This document shows, one piece after another, positions 1 through 8,695 of a stretch of DNA of 64,000 nt. Positions within the stretch are counted from its first letter, which is position 1. Each line of letters begins with the position of its first letter. A model generated the notes under the pieces. It was given only the letters and a program-made list of their open reading frames with translations. It ran no database searches and was not told the origin of the DNA. Made by a program: the position numbers and the translations under genes. The stretch is from UBA5239 sp031548025 (GTDB lineage: Bacteria; Verrucomicrobiota; Lentisphaeria; Victivallales; Victivallaceae): assembly GCA_031548025.1 (NCBI GenBank), contig JAVBRM010000100.1:1-64000 (forward strand), in the 5' to 3' direction.

Positions 1-141
1 GCCCTGCGGCAAGCGTCTTTCCGGTGGATTTATTCTCATGAATACTCGGACGATGCCCGCATCGCCCTTCGTCTCCCTGAGAAAAATCCCCTCGCAAATC
101 CAGCTTGTCCTTGTTATAAATTTGAGCTTGACAGGACACTA

Positions 142-996
142 TCAGCAATCTCCCCTTGGTACATCGATGACAATATCCTGCTGCCAATCATTCTGCGGCG
201 GGTACATCGCCGGGATGTTTTCGCCGATAGTTACATATTCCTGCAAGGAACCGTAAACAAAAGCCTTGGCCAGCCGCGCCGCTTCCAGATATCCGTAGCC
301 TTGCGCCAAAGCCGAAGCAAAGGCCGCGCTCAACGTACAGCCGGTACCATGCGACACCGGACCGGACAACTCGATCACCGGGGTGGACAACTCATAAACT
401 TCACTCTGACATGCGATAATATCCACGGCTTTTTCCGCTCCCGGCAGGTGCCCGCCCTTTAAAATACAGCCGCAACCCCATTTGTCGGTACAAATCCGGG
501 CGGCTTTGAGCATTTCCCGGTATGACGATATTTTCATCCCGGTCAAAACTTCGGCCTCCGGGATATTCGGAGTAATCCACGCCGCTATCGGCAACAGTTT
601 TTCCACCAGGTTCCGAACGGCGTCCGGCTCCAACAATGCCGCGCCGCTGGTTGAAATCATTACGGGGTCCACCACAATCGGCCCGTCAAACCCAGCCAGG
701 GCATTGACCGCCGCCTCGATAATTCCAGCGCCGCCCAGCATACCGGTTTTCGCGGCCGCAAGCTTGATGGTTTGGCGCACGGTGGTGATTTGAGCGTAAA
801 CCGCCTCGGGCGACAATAGGTCGATACGGTTTACCGCCAACGGATTCTGCGAGGTGACGGCGCAAATTGCCGAGCAGCCGAAAACCCCGAAAGCATTGAA
901 TGTACGCAAGTCCGCCTGAATGCCGGCGCCGCCTCCGCTATCGCTGCCGGCGATCGTAATTACCGCAGGAAAATATGTTTTTTTTGAAGCTTCCAT
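142..996 (-). CDS. thiD: Hydroxymethylpyrimidine/phosphomethylpyrimidine kinase ThiD
   Basis: Cytoplasmic kinase of thiamine biosynthesis that phosphorylates HMP and then HMP-phosphate. The 284-residue protein is close to the usual ThiD length of about 265-285. Seen in the sequence: the ribokinase-like amino-terminal motif AGSDSGGGAGIQADL (about residues 16-30), the central VVDPVMISTSG strand (about residues 108-118), and the carboxy-terminal anion-hole segment SHGTGCTLSAA near residue 215, which carries the catalytic region. The gene diverges from the secreted protein at 1068 with only 71 bp between them, too short for a TPP riboswitch. No other thiamine gene is visible, although downstream genes may lie beyond the left edge. 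Family assignment is firm. Confidence 0.95.
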   Translation of the reverse strand: MEASKKTYFPAVITIAGSDSGGGAGIQADLRTFNAFGVFGCSAICAVTSQNPLAVNRIDLLSPEAVYAQITTVRQTIKLAAAKTGMLGGAGIIEAAVNALAGFDGPIVVDPVMISTSGAALLEPDAVRNLVEKLLPIAAWITPNIPEAEVLTGMKISSYREMLKAARICTDKWGCGCILKGGHLPGAEKAVDIIACQSEVYELSTPVIELSGPVSHGTGCTLSAAFASALAQGYGYLEAARLAKAFVYGSLQEYVTIGENIPAMYPPQNDWQQDIVIDVPRGDC

Positions 997-1067
997 TTTC
1001 TCTTCTTGATTTCAATCTGTGAAGTGGTAAATTACATCGTGTCTGTGAAAAAAACAAATCCGGTTAT

Positions 1068-2384
1068 ATGAGAAAAATCTTTTTAATAATTATTTCCCTG
1101 ACCATGGTCGCCAACTGCTGGAGCCAGGCAAGTTCGCGCCGCCAACGCCTGAACATTGAATACGAGGCCGGAGCCGTCAACCGCTTCGATTTTTCCCATT
1201 ATTTAAGGGAAATTGAACGCCATTGCCAGAGGTACATGCGGGTCACTCCGCAAAAAATCTCGCTGAAATTCACCGTGGTGGCCGATTTTCCCGAAGGCAT
1301 CAAGGCCGCACCGAATGAAGCCAATTCGTATCTCTTGAGTGAAAATCTACAGCGATTATACAGTGATTACGACTTGAATCTCAAGTTGCTGGAAATCATT
1401 CTGCTGGCCCAGGCCGGATTTTCTCCCGGCCAACTGGCGCTCCCCTACCCCCGCTGGATTATCGACGGTATTTACGGCAAAATACATCCTGATCAAAGAA
1501 TCCACCTGATGGGCGTAACCCGGCTTGGCGGCCTCGGCGCGCTGGTCGCGGCCGGTGATTTTCCCCAGGTCTTCCCAGCCTTGACCAACCCGCTGAATCC
1601 GGACCGGGACGGCCAGGCCGCATACGCATTGTTTGAAGAGCTTTGCGTGTTGACGCTGGATTGCAGCGAGCAATATTCCCTGACCGGTGCTAATTTCCTC
1701 CGCATGGCGGAGTTATGCGTAAACAGCCGGAATACTTACGAAAATATCCTGGACCAGACTCTGGTCAAAGCATTTGCCGATCTGGCCGACCGCCGTCAGA
1801 TAGGGGGAGCCGAGCTCGACGCCAGAGGCAAAATGCAATTGATGATTACCCAGTATGCCCGGGGGAAGACGGTCAATTCCCTTGCCCCGCTTTCGGCCGG
1901 GCAGACGGAACGGGCACTCCGAAACATCCTGAAATTCAGCTACAGCGTTCAGCGCGGCAACAAATTGCTCCCTCAACAGGCGCCGCTGGAAGAATTTCCC
2001 TATGTTTTCAAGTCCATAGCCAACCGTCAAGAGGTTACGAGCACCTTACTCGACGCCATGAATGAATTGCGCAACAGTACGACTTATCCGGTAGCCATGG
2101 AGCTCCGGGAAATCGTCAAGATCATCGGTGAAGTCAATCTCGGCGGCCGGGCCAGCGCCCAAACCCACTCGCTGCAGCTCCGGGAACATATCGCTCTGTT
2201 GAAAAAAGAAATCAACCGCCAACAGCTTATCGAGGACCGCCTCACCGATCTGGAAATCAAGCATACTCCGCCGACGGTTTACTATCAACGCGAGCTCGAA
2301 GAAGTCCGGAAATCCCCTGAAGCCTTCCCGGAAATAGCCAGGTTGCTGGACAAATACGAAAATGAGTTACAGGATTTTCATTGA
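1068..2384 (+). CDS. Secreted protein of unknown function
   Basis: The product is not recognised. The 438-residue protein begins with a hydrophobic signal peptide (residues 1-20, IFLIIISLTMVANCWSQA), so export is likely. The middle holds a segment PYPRWIIDGIYG near residue 125 that resembles the region after the metal site in some gluzincin-like peptidases, but no HExxH motif is present, so no enzymatic call is made. Residues 340-438 are highly charged and predicted mostly helical, possibly coiled coil (LLKKEINRQQLIEDRLTDLE). It diverges from thiD. Its stop codon overlaps the -35 box of the next promoter, so it is probably a single-gene unit. There is no strong Shine-Dalgarno sequence before the ATG. 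Confidence 0.8.
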   Translation: MRKIFLIIISLTMVANCWSQASSRRQRLNIEYEAGAVNRFDFSHYLREIERHCQRYMRVTPQKISLKFTVVADFPEGIKAAPNEANSYLLSENLQRLYSDYDLNLKLLEIILLAQAGFSPGQLALPYPRWIIDGIYGKIHPDQRIHLMGVTRLGGLGALVAAGDFPQVFPALTNPLNPDRDGQAAYALFEELCVLTLDCSEQYSLTGANFLRMAELCVNSRNTYENILDQTLVKAFADLADRRQIGGAELDARGKMQLMITQYARGKTVNSLAPLSAGQTERALRNILKFSYSVQRGNKLLPQQAPLEEFPYVFKSIANRQEVTSTLLDAMNELRNSTTYPVAMELREIVKIIGEVNLGGRASAQTHSLQLREHIALLKKEINRQQLIEDRLTDLEIKHTPPTVYYQRELEEVRKSPEAFPEIARLLDKYENELQDFH

Positions 2385-2409
2385 AAAACTATAAAAAACG
2401 GTGTATATT
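2381..2409 (+). promoter_or_regulatory. Sigma-70-type promoter of the fabK-mre operon
   Basis: TTGAAA at 2381-2386, a 17-bp spacer and TATATT at 2404-2409. The -35 box overlaps the TGA of the upstream gene. The first AUG downstream is about 37 bp away. No operator-like palindrome is visible. Confidence 0.55.
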
Positions 2410-2445
2410 AATTGTTTCGTGATATTAAAATAAAGATTAGGAAAG

Positions 2446-3477
2446 ATGATGGAAACTAGCAAAACATTCAAAAAATTAATCAAACGCGGCAGTGAGTTCC
2501 TCAACTGTGAATATCCGATCATGTGCGGAGCCATGACCTGGATCTCTGAACCCAAACTCGTCTCGGCCGTCTCCAACAACGGCGGTTTCGGCTGCCTGGC
2601 CGGCGGCAATGCTCCGACTGAAATTCTGGCAAAAAGCATCGAAGAAACCCGCTCCCTGACCGACAAGTCTTTCGCGGTCAACCTGATTACCATCGCCCCG
2701 GCTTACAAAGACCACCTGGCCATGCTCAAGGATTACCGCCTGCCCTATGTCATTTTCGCCGGTAGTTTTCCGCGAGACAAGGAAATTCAGATCGCCAAGG
2801 ACAGCGGCGCCAAAGTTCTCTGTTTTGCCTCGACTCAGTCCATTGCCGAACGCATGATCCGTTACGGCGCCGACGGTCTGATTCTGGAAGGCAGCGAAGC
2901 GGGCGGTCACATCGGCCACGTCGCTACCTCGATTCTGCTCCAACAAGTGCTGTTCAAATTCGGCGACCAGTTGCCGGTATTTGTGGCCGGGGGCATGGGG
3001 ACCGGCAAGCTGGCAGCCCACGTCATGCTGATGGGAGCCGCCGGTGTCCAGCTCGGAACCCGTTTCGTCATGACTACGGAGTGCAATGTTCACCCGAAAT
3101 TCAAAGAAGTATTCATGAATGCCAACGCCCGCGACGCGGTTTCGACCCCGCAGTATGACTCCAAGCTGCCGGTGGTAGCAGTCCGCGCCCTCAAAAACAA
3201 GGGTATGGCGAAATTCGGCGAACTCCAATTGAACCTGTTGATGCAAATGCAGGAAGGCAAAATCCGTCGCGAACAAGCTCAGGAAGAAGTGGAAAAATAC
3301 TGGATCGGCGCGCTCCGCCGGGCCGCTATCGAAGGCGACGTGGAAGGCGGTTCGCTGATGGCCGGACAATCGGTGGGCTTGCTGAACAAGATCCAGAGCA
3401 TTCGTGAGCTGATCGACGAAATCGTCGGCGATGCCGACAAGGAATTGCAGAAAATGAGGGAATTCCTCGATAATTAA
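2446..3477 (+). CDS. FMN-dependent FabK / nitronate monooxygenase family protein
   Basis: A TIM-barrel flavoprotein of the 2-nitropropane dioxygenase/FabK family, 343 residues. Diagnostic segments are YPIMCGAMTWIS near residue 24, the FMN-phosphate and catalytic-loop motif GLILEGSEAGGHIG near residue 145, and VAGGMGTGKLAAH followed by GAAGVQLGTRF near residue 180-205. FabK members reduce enoyl-ACP in fatty-acid elongation, while nitronate monooxygenases detoxify nitronates, and sequence inspection alone does not separate them. The gene ends 2 bp before mreC and leads the cell-shape operon, which fits a membrane or envelope role such as FabK. A second ATG at 2449 is better spaced from the AGGA ribosome site than the first. 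Confidence 0.85.
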   Translation: MMETSKTFKKLIKRGSEFLNCEYPIMCGAMTWISEPKLVSAVSNNGGFGCLAGGNAPTEILAKSIEETRSLTDKSFAVNLITIAPAYKDHLAMLKDYRLPYVIFAGSFPRDKEIQIAKDSGAKVLCFASTQSIAERMIRYGADGLILEGSEAGGHIGHVATSILLQQVLFKFGDQLPVFVAGGMGTGKLAAHVMLMGAAGVQLGTRFVMTTECNVHPKFKEVFMNANARDAVSTPQYDSKLPVVAVRALKNKGMAKFGELQLNLLMQMQEGKIRREQAQEEVEKYWIGALRRAAIEGDVEGGSLMAGQSVGLLNKIQSIRELIDEIVGDADKELQKMREFLDN

Positions 3478-3479
3478 TT

Positions 3480-4352
3480 ATGGCTCAAAAGAATAAAAGT
3501 TATCGGAAAACAGCCGGGCTTCTGGTCCTTTGCGGTGGCCTCCTTCTTGGGGTCACCGCGGCTTACCACGGTTTCAGGACTTTTTTTTTCCGGTCAACTA
3601 CCGATTTCTTTTATCCTTACTTTTCTCTGCCGGTCAGCGCCAAGAATTATCTCTCCGATCAAACTTTGCTGATGCGCTCCAAGTATGAGCTGGCTTCGCG
3701 CCTCGAGGCCCAGAGCAAGGAGTTTCAGTTGCTGGCGGCGCGTTATACGCCCGCTATCGAAGCCCAATTGGAGAATAACGAGCTGCGGCGGCTGCTTCAA
3801 CTGGAAAAACTCCCCAGCTATGATTACGTTTATGCCATGGTTCATACCCGCAACCCGTTGGAATGGCGGGCCCGTTTCACCATCAACCGCGGCGCCGAAT
3901 CCGGCATCAAGCCCGGCTCGCTGGTCCTGAGCCGCAACCGCCGGACCGAAAGCGATTCGTCGGAAACCATGGTCATGTGCGGCATCGTCCGCCAAGTGTC
4001 GCGGCACACTGCCGAAGTCATTACCCTGATGGGCAGCGAAGCCGTTATCGCAGTCCGGCTGAATGCCTCGGACGCCACCGGTTTCATCAATGCCGACGCC
4101 GGGGCCGCAATTCCGCAGGAACCCTTGACCCGGTTGAATTTCCTGCCGGCCAACCGTCAATACATGGTCGGCGAACCGGTGGTGACCGCCGGTTTCGAAG
4201 ACAATATTCCACCCGGCATCCTGATCGGTAACGTCGCCGAAATTGTCGGCGGCAATACCGTATTCGACAATCGTCTTTATGTCAACGCTCTGGTCAGCCC
4301 GGCCGCCGATTTTGAAAATATCCGTTTTCTCGTCGTTCTAACCCGGAAATAA
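3480..4352 (+). CDS. mreC: Rod shape-determining protein MreC
   Basis: MreC is a membrane-anchored periplasmic scaffold that links MreB filaments to the elongation peptidoglycan synthases. The 290-residue protein has a short cytoplasmic start, one membrane segment (residues 12-30), a helical/coiled-coil stretch (residues 55-105, ending NNELRRLLQLEK), and the beta-rich domain with TINRGAESGIKPGSLV near residue 140 and PPGILIGNVAEI near residue 242, both typical of MreC. It lies 2 bp after the FabK-like gene and 3 bp before mreD. No clear Shine-Dalgarno site precedes its ATG, so translational coupling is likely. mreB is not in the window. Confidence 0.92.
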   Translation: MAQKNKSYRKTAGLLVLCGGLLLGVTAAYHGFRTFFFRSTTDFFYPYFSLPVSAKNYLSDQTLLMRSKYELASRLEAQSKEFQLLAARYTPAIEAQLENNELRRLLQLEKLPSYDYVYAMVHTRNPLEWRARFTINRGAESGIKPGSLVLSRNRRTESDSSETMVMCGIVRQVSRHTAEVITLMGSEAVIAVRLNASDATGFINADAGAAIPQEPLTRLNFLPANRQYMVGEPVVTAGFEDNIPPGILIGNVAEIVGGNTVFDNRLYVNALVSPAADFENIRFLVVLTRK

Positions 4353-4355
4353 GCT

Positions 4356-4886
4356 ATGATCGATGTTGCAATAATGCTGATGCTTTTTGCCGGGGTCTGG
4401 CTGCAACAGCTCTGCGGCACCGCCGGAGCTTATCTGCCGGTAACTGCGATTATCTTATTCTATCTGGCCGCCGCCGGCAACCGCAAGCGGATTCTGCTTT
4501 ACGCCGCCGTCGCCGGACTGCTTACCGATTCTTTAACCGGAATGTTCCTGCCGTGGAATATGATTTTCCTGTTGTTGATCTGTCTGTTTGCCTGGTACTG
4601 GACCACGCACCATCCCCTGCAACCGATTATCGGCAGTTTTCTGCCGGGAATCCTGACGGCGGTCATTCAGATCATACCTTATTCTTTCAACGGTTTTAAT
4701 TTTACCAATTACAGTTATTTTCTGCTGGACCAGTGGCTGCCGCTGCTTGTGGGCAGCGCCCTGTATGGAGCCATAGCCATGCCTGTTACGGTGATGATCG
4801 GGGATTATCTGGCCCCGAAATTCGGCTTGCCGCGCTATCAGGACGCCCGCAAGAATCAGGAAGGCGACACCCGGAGGTGGCAATAA
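4356..4886 (+). CDS. mreD: Rod shape-determining protein MreD-like
   Basis: A small integral membrane protein of 176 residues with about five hydrophobic segments (for example IDVAIMLMLFAGVWLQ, AGAYLPVTAIILFYLAAA, WNMIFLLLICLFAWYW), matching MreD in size and topology. MreD sequences diverge widely, so the assignment rests mainly on its position between mreC and the transpeptidase gene mrdA. Its TAA overlaps the ATG of mrdA by one base. Confidence 0.85.
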   Translation: MIDVAIMLMLFAGVWLQQLCGTAGAYLPVTAIILFYLAAAGNRKRILLYAAVAGLLTDSLTGMFLPWNMIFLLLICLFAWYWTTHHPLQPIIGSFLPGILTAVIQIIPYSFNGFNFTNYSYFLLDQWLPLLVGSALYGAIAMPVTVMIGDYLAPKFGLPRYQDARKNQEGDTRRWQ

Positions 4887-6706
4887 TGCTGAAAATTTCC
4901 ACTCCGGTTTTTCGTCTCTACTTTCTCAGCGCCATTTTGCTGCTGGGCCTGGGTGTGCTGGCTATGAAGTTATGGCTGGAACAGATTCAGCGTTCCCAGG
5001 CCCATAACGCCAAAGTTTCGCGCCAATCGATCCGAATGATCCGCCAGCCGGCTCTGCGTGGCAAAATATACGCATCGAACCTCGAAATACTGGCTGACAA
5101 CTACCCGGTCTATCATGTTTATTTGTATCTGGCGGAGATGCGGCTACCGGGGCCGTTCCGAAAAACTTACGACCATATCGAAAAAGTCATCGCACAAATT
5201 GCCGCCAGCATCGAGCGCCCCAACGACAATACCCGCGAAGACATTACCCGCCATATCAACACCAAACCGGGTTTGCCGTACGTCGCCTTCAAAAACCTTT
5301 CTCCGGAGGAAATCGCCAAGGTCAACACCATCGCCCTGACTGAAAAAGGCGTAGCGATCATGCCGGACACCGCCCGGATTTATCCTTACGGCAGTCTGGC
5401 GGCGCATATTATCGGCTATACCCGGTTGAAAGATCCGTCCCAGGCGGCCGACCGCCGCGAGTTTTTTTATTACATCCCGGACCAGACCGGAGTCACCGGT
5501 ATTGAGCGGGTTTTCGACCAGCCGCCGCGCGATATCGGCTTAAGCGATATTCGCGGGCTCTGCGGATTGCCGGGGCATCAGGTTGTCCGGGTAGACAATC
5601 GCGGGTTTGTCGATCAGGTACTCCCCGGCGGCGTCCAGCCCCTGAACGGCAACAGCATTGTCACCACGATCGACGTTGAGGCCCAGGAGATTGCCGAAAA
5701 CCTCCTGCAAGGGTATGACGGGGCTTTTGTTCTGCTGGATGCCAGGACCGGCGAGATCAAAGCTCTCGCTTCCGCGCCTACATTCAGTCTGTCCGATTTT
5801 TCACCGGTTCGCAATAATCCGCGCATCAATGCTTTAAATAACGACCCCACCCGTCCGCAATACAACCGCGCTCTGCTCGGAGCCTATATGCCGGGATCGA
5901 TCATCAAACCGCTGATCGGCCTGGAGTTGCTCGAAGCCGGCATCTCCCCGGAACTGACGGTCGAATGTACCGGAGTAACCCATATCGGCGACAGCAAAAT
6001 CCGTTGTACCGGAATTCATGGCGACGTCGATCTCGAGTTCGGCTTGGAACGTTCATGCAATGCTTATTTCAATGTGATGGGTTTGGAGTTGGGTCTGGAG
6101 AAAATCCGCGCTGCCATGATCGACGCCGGTCTCGGCACTCCTACCGACTGCGGGCTTCCGGAGGCCTCCGGGCTCCTGCCCAGCGCCAAGAACAAGCGTA
6201 GACCGTGGACTCCATATGACAACGCATTGGTGTCGATTGGGCAAGGAACGATCGAGCTGACTCCGCTCCAAGCGGTGGTTTACACGGCCGCCATTGCCAA
6301 CGGCGGTAAATTGATGCAGCCGACTTTCCTGCGGGAAATCCGCGATCCTGAGGGGTTGCTCCTCTATCGGAATGCTCCTCAGCTCAACCGTCAGATGAAA
6401 GCCACTCCGGAGCATCTCGCCATCATCAAGGAAGGCATGCGCCGGGTAGTCAATTCGCCGCGCGGCAGTGGCCGCCTGGCCCAAATGCAAGACCTGACCC
6501 TTTATGGCAAAACCGGCAGCGCCGAAGTCGGAGTCAAGCCCAATCATACCAAAAACACTTTTTTCATCGCCTTTTGCTATGTGGGAGAGGAAATTTATGC
6601 TGCTATTATTCTGGTGGTGGGCGGCGACTCCGGCGGAACTACCTGTGCCCCGCTGATGAAACGGTTCTTTTCGAGTTGGTCGGGAACACGGGGGAACACC
6701 GAGTGA
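4886..6706 (+). CDS. mrdA: Penicillin-binding protein 2 (elongation transpeptidase)
   Basis: A class B PBP that cross-links peptidoglycan during side-wall elongation. The chosen ATG overlaps the mreD stop and is preceded by CCGGAGGTGG, giving 606 residues, a normal PBP2 length. Upstream in-frame codons lie inside mreD and were rejected. One amino-terminal membrane anchor (residues 8-27) precedes the dimerisation domain. The three penicillin-fold motifs are present: SIIK (about residues 338-341, nucleophile Ser), SCN (390-392) and KTG (542-544). It is the last gene of fabK-like-mreC-mreD-mrdA. A dispersed repeat begins within a few bases of the stop codon. Confidence 0.95.
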   Translation: MLKISTPVFRLYFLSAILLLGLGVLAMKLWLEQIQRSQAHNAKVSRQSIRMIRQPALRGKIYASNLEILADNYPVYHVYLYLAEMRLPGPFRKTYDHIEKVIAQIAASIERPNDNTREDITRHINTKPGLPYVAFKNLSPEEIAKVNTIALTEKGVAIMPDTARIYPYGSLAAHIIGYTRLKDPSQAADRREFFYYIPDQTGVTGIERVFDQPPRDIGLSDIRGLCGLPGHQVVRVDNRGFVDQVLPGGVQPLNGNSIVTTIDVEAQEIAENLLQGYDGAFVLLDARTGEIKALASAPTFSLSDFSPVRNNPRINALNNDPTRPQYNRALLGAYMPGSIIKPLIGLELLEAGISPELTVECTGVTHIGDSKIRCTGIHGDVDLEFGLERSCNAYFNVMGLELGLEKIRAAMIDAGLGTPTDCGLPEASGLLPSAKNKRRPWTPYDNALVSIGQGTIELTPLQAVVYTAAIANGGKLMQPTFLREIRDPEGLLLYRNAPQLNRQMKATPEHLAIIKEGMRRVVNSPRGSGRLAQMQDLTLYGKTGSAEVGVKPNHTKNTFFIAFCYVGEEIYAAIILVVGGDSGGTTCAPLMKRFFSSWSGTRGNTE

Positions 6707-6708
6707 CT

Positions 6709-6775
6709 TGGTTGCGGCTACGCCGCGCCAAGGTTTCAGTGTATTCCGTGGTTTTAAAATTTTCACTCCTATGAA
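6709..6775. repeat. Fragment of a dispersed palindromic repeat; the 6707-7153 gap holds no gene
   Basis: Positions 6713-6733 carry a GCGGC-TAC-GCCGC hairpin followed by an ATTCCGTGGTT motif near 6744. The same string order, TTGGTTGCGGCTACGCCGCG then ATTCCGTGGTT, occurs in reverse orientation in the left arm of the element at 27331-27883. This copy looks like one isolated end. It abuts the mrdA stop codon and might serve as a 3' hairpin. The rest of the 447-bp gap up to the transposase remnant is AT-rich, and I see no convincing gene or RNA in it. Confidence 0.6.
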
Positions 6776-7153
6776 ACAGAATTGGCGAACGATGTTGTTT
6801 TGTGTAGCTGCGCATCAAGAGAAATCAACGAATTACTGCTGATTATCAATGACTTGCAATAAGAACAAAAGGCAATAATCTCTCTTTCCTGATTTTGTGA
6901 CTCAGGGGTATGATTCTGCTGAATTTGTATAAAATACGCTTTAATCCATAGTTTGATCTCTTGTTAAACGAAATCATGTGCCGGTATGTAATTTATTCTC
7001 CCATGCGAGGCATCGAAATAAAATTTCGTCCATCAAAAATTGTTCAATTATACCGACTGGACCACGCTGTCCACGGAGCTGAATGGACTCGTCACTACCA
7101 CAGTAAAATCGGATTCGACATGATTTCATATTTATTAAAAAAATGGGGGATTA

Positions 7154-7624
7154 TTATGCGGAAACAAGAGTTAATGCATAGCCCATGCGACCGGCTTTCC
7201 GGCGTAAATTCTTCAGTTCTCTTTCTTGACGTTTCTGTCGGTAGAACTCGGCGTCATAGCGGATGGTTCGAATGTCGTTTTTCAGAATGTGATAGATGAT
7301 GGCGGCGAGTTTACGGGCGATGGCGATTTTGGCGACGCCAGGTCCGACCCGGCTTTTCAATCGTCGGTGATTTTCGCCGAGAAATGAATCCGTCCACTGT
7401 ACGGTCATGGCCGCGCCGGCCAGAGCGTTACGCAGCGGATTGGCGGAGCGTTTGGTTTTGCTGTTTTTGTTGCGTCCGGCGCTGACCTGATTAACCGGCG
7501 CGAGAGCAAGCCACGAGACGAAATGTTTATCGGTGGACCAAGCCTCGACATCAGTGCCGACTGTGGACAATAAAGTCATCACGGTCGAGGCGCCGATACC
7601 ACAGAGTTGCGTCACAAGCAACAA
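7154..7624 (-). pseudogene. IS110-family transposase, carboxy-terminal remnant
   Basis: The visible 156 codons match only the carboxy-terminal IS116/IS110/IS902 domain: an LCGIGASTVMTLLSTVG helix-hairpin-helix-like start, WLALAPVNQVSAG, a conserved serine-rich core, and a basic tail. IS110 transposases are normally about 320-400 residues with an amino-terminal DEDD RuvC-like catalytic domain. That half is absent: the reading frame opens at about 7624, and 70 bp further the tRNA-Pro gene begins. This is therefore a dead fragment. No intact element ends or bridge-RNA region could be identified. Confidence 0.85.
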
Positions 7625-7693
7625 ATTAGCAAAAAAATAACGAATCTTCCTTGTTAAATTCGGAAAGCGGTATAAATTAAATACTCAATCCGT

Positions 7694-7771
7694 CGGGGTA
7701 TAGCTCAGCCTGGCTAGAGCGTCTGGTTTGGGACCAGAAAGTCGCACGTTCGAATCGTGTTACCCCGACCA
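7694..7771 (+). tRNA. tRNA-Pro (anticodon UGG)
   Basis: Complete cloverleaf of 78 nt including an encoded CCA. The acceptor stem pairs CGGGGTA (7694-7700) with TACCCCG (7761-7767), followed by discriminator A and CCA. The anticodon stem TCTGG/CCAGA encloses the loop TTTGGGA, giving anticodon TGG. The T arm GCACG-TTCGAAT-CGTGT is canonical. A weak promoter (TTGTTA at 7651, TAAATT at 7673) lies upstream. A truncated integrase gene follows about 100 bp downstream, so the 3' end of this tRNA is the likely attachment site of an integrated element. Confidence 0.97.
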
Positions 7772-7875
7772 TTTTTGTGCATGGTTTGTGCAAATCGAAG
7801 GAGAAGTAATATTTGGTTGTCCTCCCAACCGTTCAAATGTCATCCAATGATGGCATGAAAAAGGAGGACAGCTAT

Positions 7876-8313
7876 ATGTCTGTCAAATTACGGGGGAAGA
7901 AGTACCATTATCGTTTCTCTGTTAATGGTAAAAACCACAACGGCGTATGCGTCAACTGTTCCACAGAGGACCAAGCATTAGCCTATGAGAAACAGCTCCA
8001 AGTCGAAGCCTTGAAAGTACGGTCGCAAAAAACCGTAGTCGCCTTGATCGAAAACTATAAGTTTGAACTGACCGGCGGAGAACCGATTCCTTTGATCGAT
8101 GGATGTCGGCTTTCATTCCTGAAACCCTCGCGACGGGAGCCCTCCGCAAAGGCGAAGAATCAAAAAGAGCTCTATTGGAAAGATTTCGTTTCCTTCCTCA
8201 AGGCTTTCTTTCCTGACCTAATTAATATGGATTCAGTCCGCAAGCCCCATTGTGAATCCTATGTGCGCCAACTTTCAATTCCCAAAATCCGGCACTGCTG
8301 GCCGCTCTGCTGA
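7876..8313 (+). pseudogene. Truncated tyrosine-recombinase (integrase) amino-terminal remnant
   Basis: The ATG at 7876 follows AAGGAGGACAGCTAT, a good ribosome site. The 145 residues look like an integrase arm-binding domain (VKLRGKKYHYRFSVNGK... with an alternating beta pattern) followed by the start of a core-binding helical domain (KELYWKDFVSFLKAFFP...). The catalytic domain with its Arg-His-Arg-Tyr residues is missing. After about codon 134 the frame degenerates. In the +1 frame, positions 8277-8333 read NPALLAALLKQATAN and then stop, which looks like the true carboxy-terminus of a protein, so an internal deletion with a frameshift is likely. Its place just after tRNA-Pro is classical for integrases. 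Confidence 0.6.
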
Positions 8314-8404
8314 AACAGGCGACGGCCAATTAATCAATCACCGGTCAGAACGGCCGGCTTCGCGATCATCATCCAGGAACAATTTTTTTTCGACGTTGCT
8401 CTTC

Positions 8405-8462
8405 TTGACTTTTTGAGTTATTGTTGTATTTTAGTACTAACATTGTAGCAACAAGCAGGAGG
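8405..8462 (+). promoter_or_regulatory. Promoter and palindromic operator of the toxin-antitoxin pair
   Basis: TTGACT at 8405-8410, a 16-bp spacer and TATTTT at 8427-8432. The perfect palindrome TTAGTACTAA (8431-8440) overlaps the -10 box and lies between TTGTTG (8421-8426) and CAACAA (8449-8454), which are inverted copies. AGGAGG at 8457-8462 is the ribosome site. Overlap of operator and promoter suggests autorepression by the antitoxin or the complex, as is usual for type II systems. Confidence 0.55.
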
Positions 8463-8467
8463 TCGTC

Positions 8468-8695
8468 ATGATTAAGGCATTGACAAAACATGGAAACAGC
8501 ATGGCTCTGGTGATTGAGCGTCCGATTCTTGAATTACTTGGCGCCAATCCCGAAACAAAATTTGATGTTACAACCGATGGAGAAGCTTTGATTCTTACTC
8601 CAATCAGGGATGCGGCTCATCAGAAACGTTTTCGTATGTCCATGGATAAGATCGGAAAGAAATATTCCGAAGCTTTCAAGGAATTAGCGAAATGA
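8468..8695 (+). CDS. AbrB/MazE-like antitoxin
   Basis: A 75-residue protein with the swapped-hairpin AbrB/MazE signature: KALTKHGNSMALVIERPILE at the amino-terminus, then a beta-hairpin LILTPI near residue 45. The carboxy-terminal tail (residues 50-75) is charged and helical and is the likely toxin-binding part. It overlaps the Doc-like gene by 4 bp (ATGA), indicating coupled translation. The family normally binds DNA at its own promoter and neutralises the partner toxin. Doc toxins are classically paired with Phd; AbrB-type partners are also found with Fic/Doc proteins. Confidence 0.8.
   Translation: MIKALTKHGNSMALVIERPILELLGANPETKFDVTTDGEALILTPIRDAAHQKRFRMSMDKIGKKYSEAFKELAK

Noticed and set aside
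1..141. Open frames on both strands left of thiD
   Set aside because: Too short to judge; no ribosome site, homology or codon pattern supports one frame. A gene extending beyond the left edge cannot be excluded.
997..1067. Possible TPP riboswitch before thiD
   Set aside because: Only 71 bp separate the divergent genes and no THI-box motif (CUGAGA) is present.
6961..7299. 112-codon frame on the plus strand
   Set aside because: It overlaps the transposase remnant antisense, has no ribosome site, and its composition looks random.
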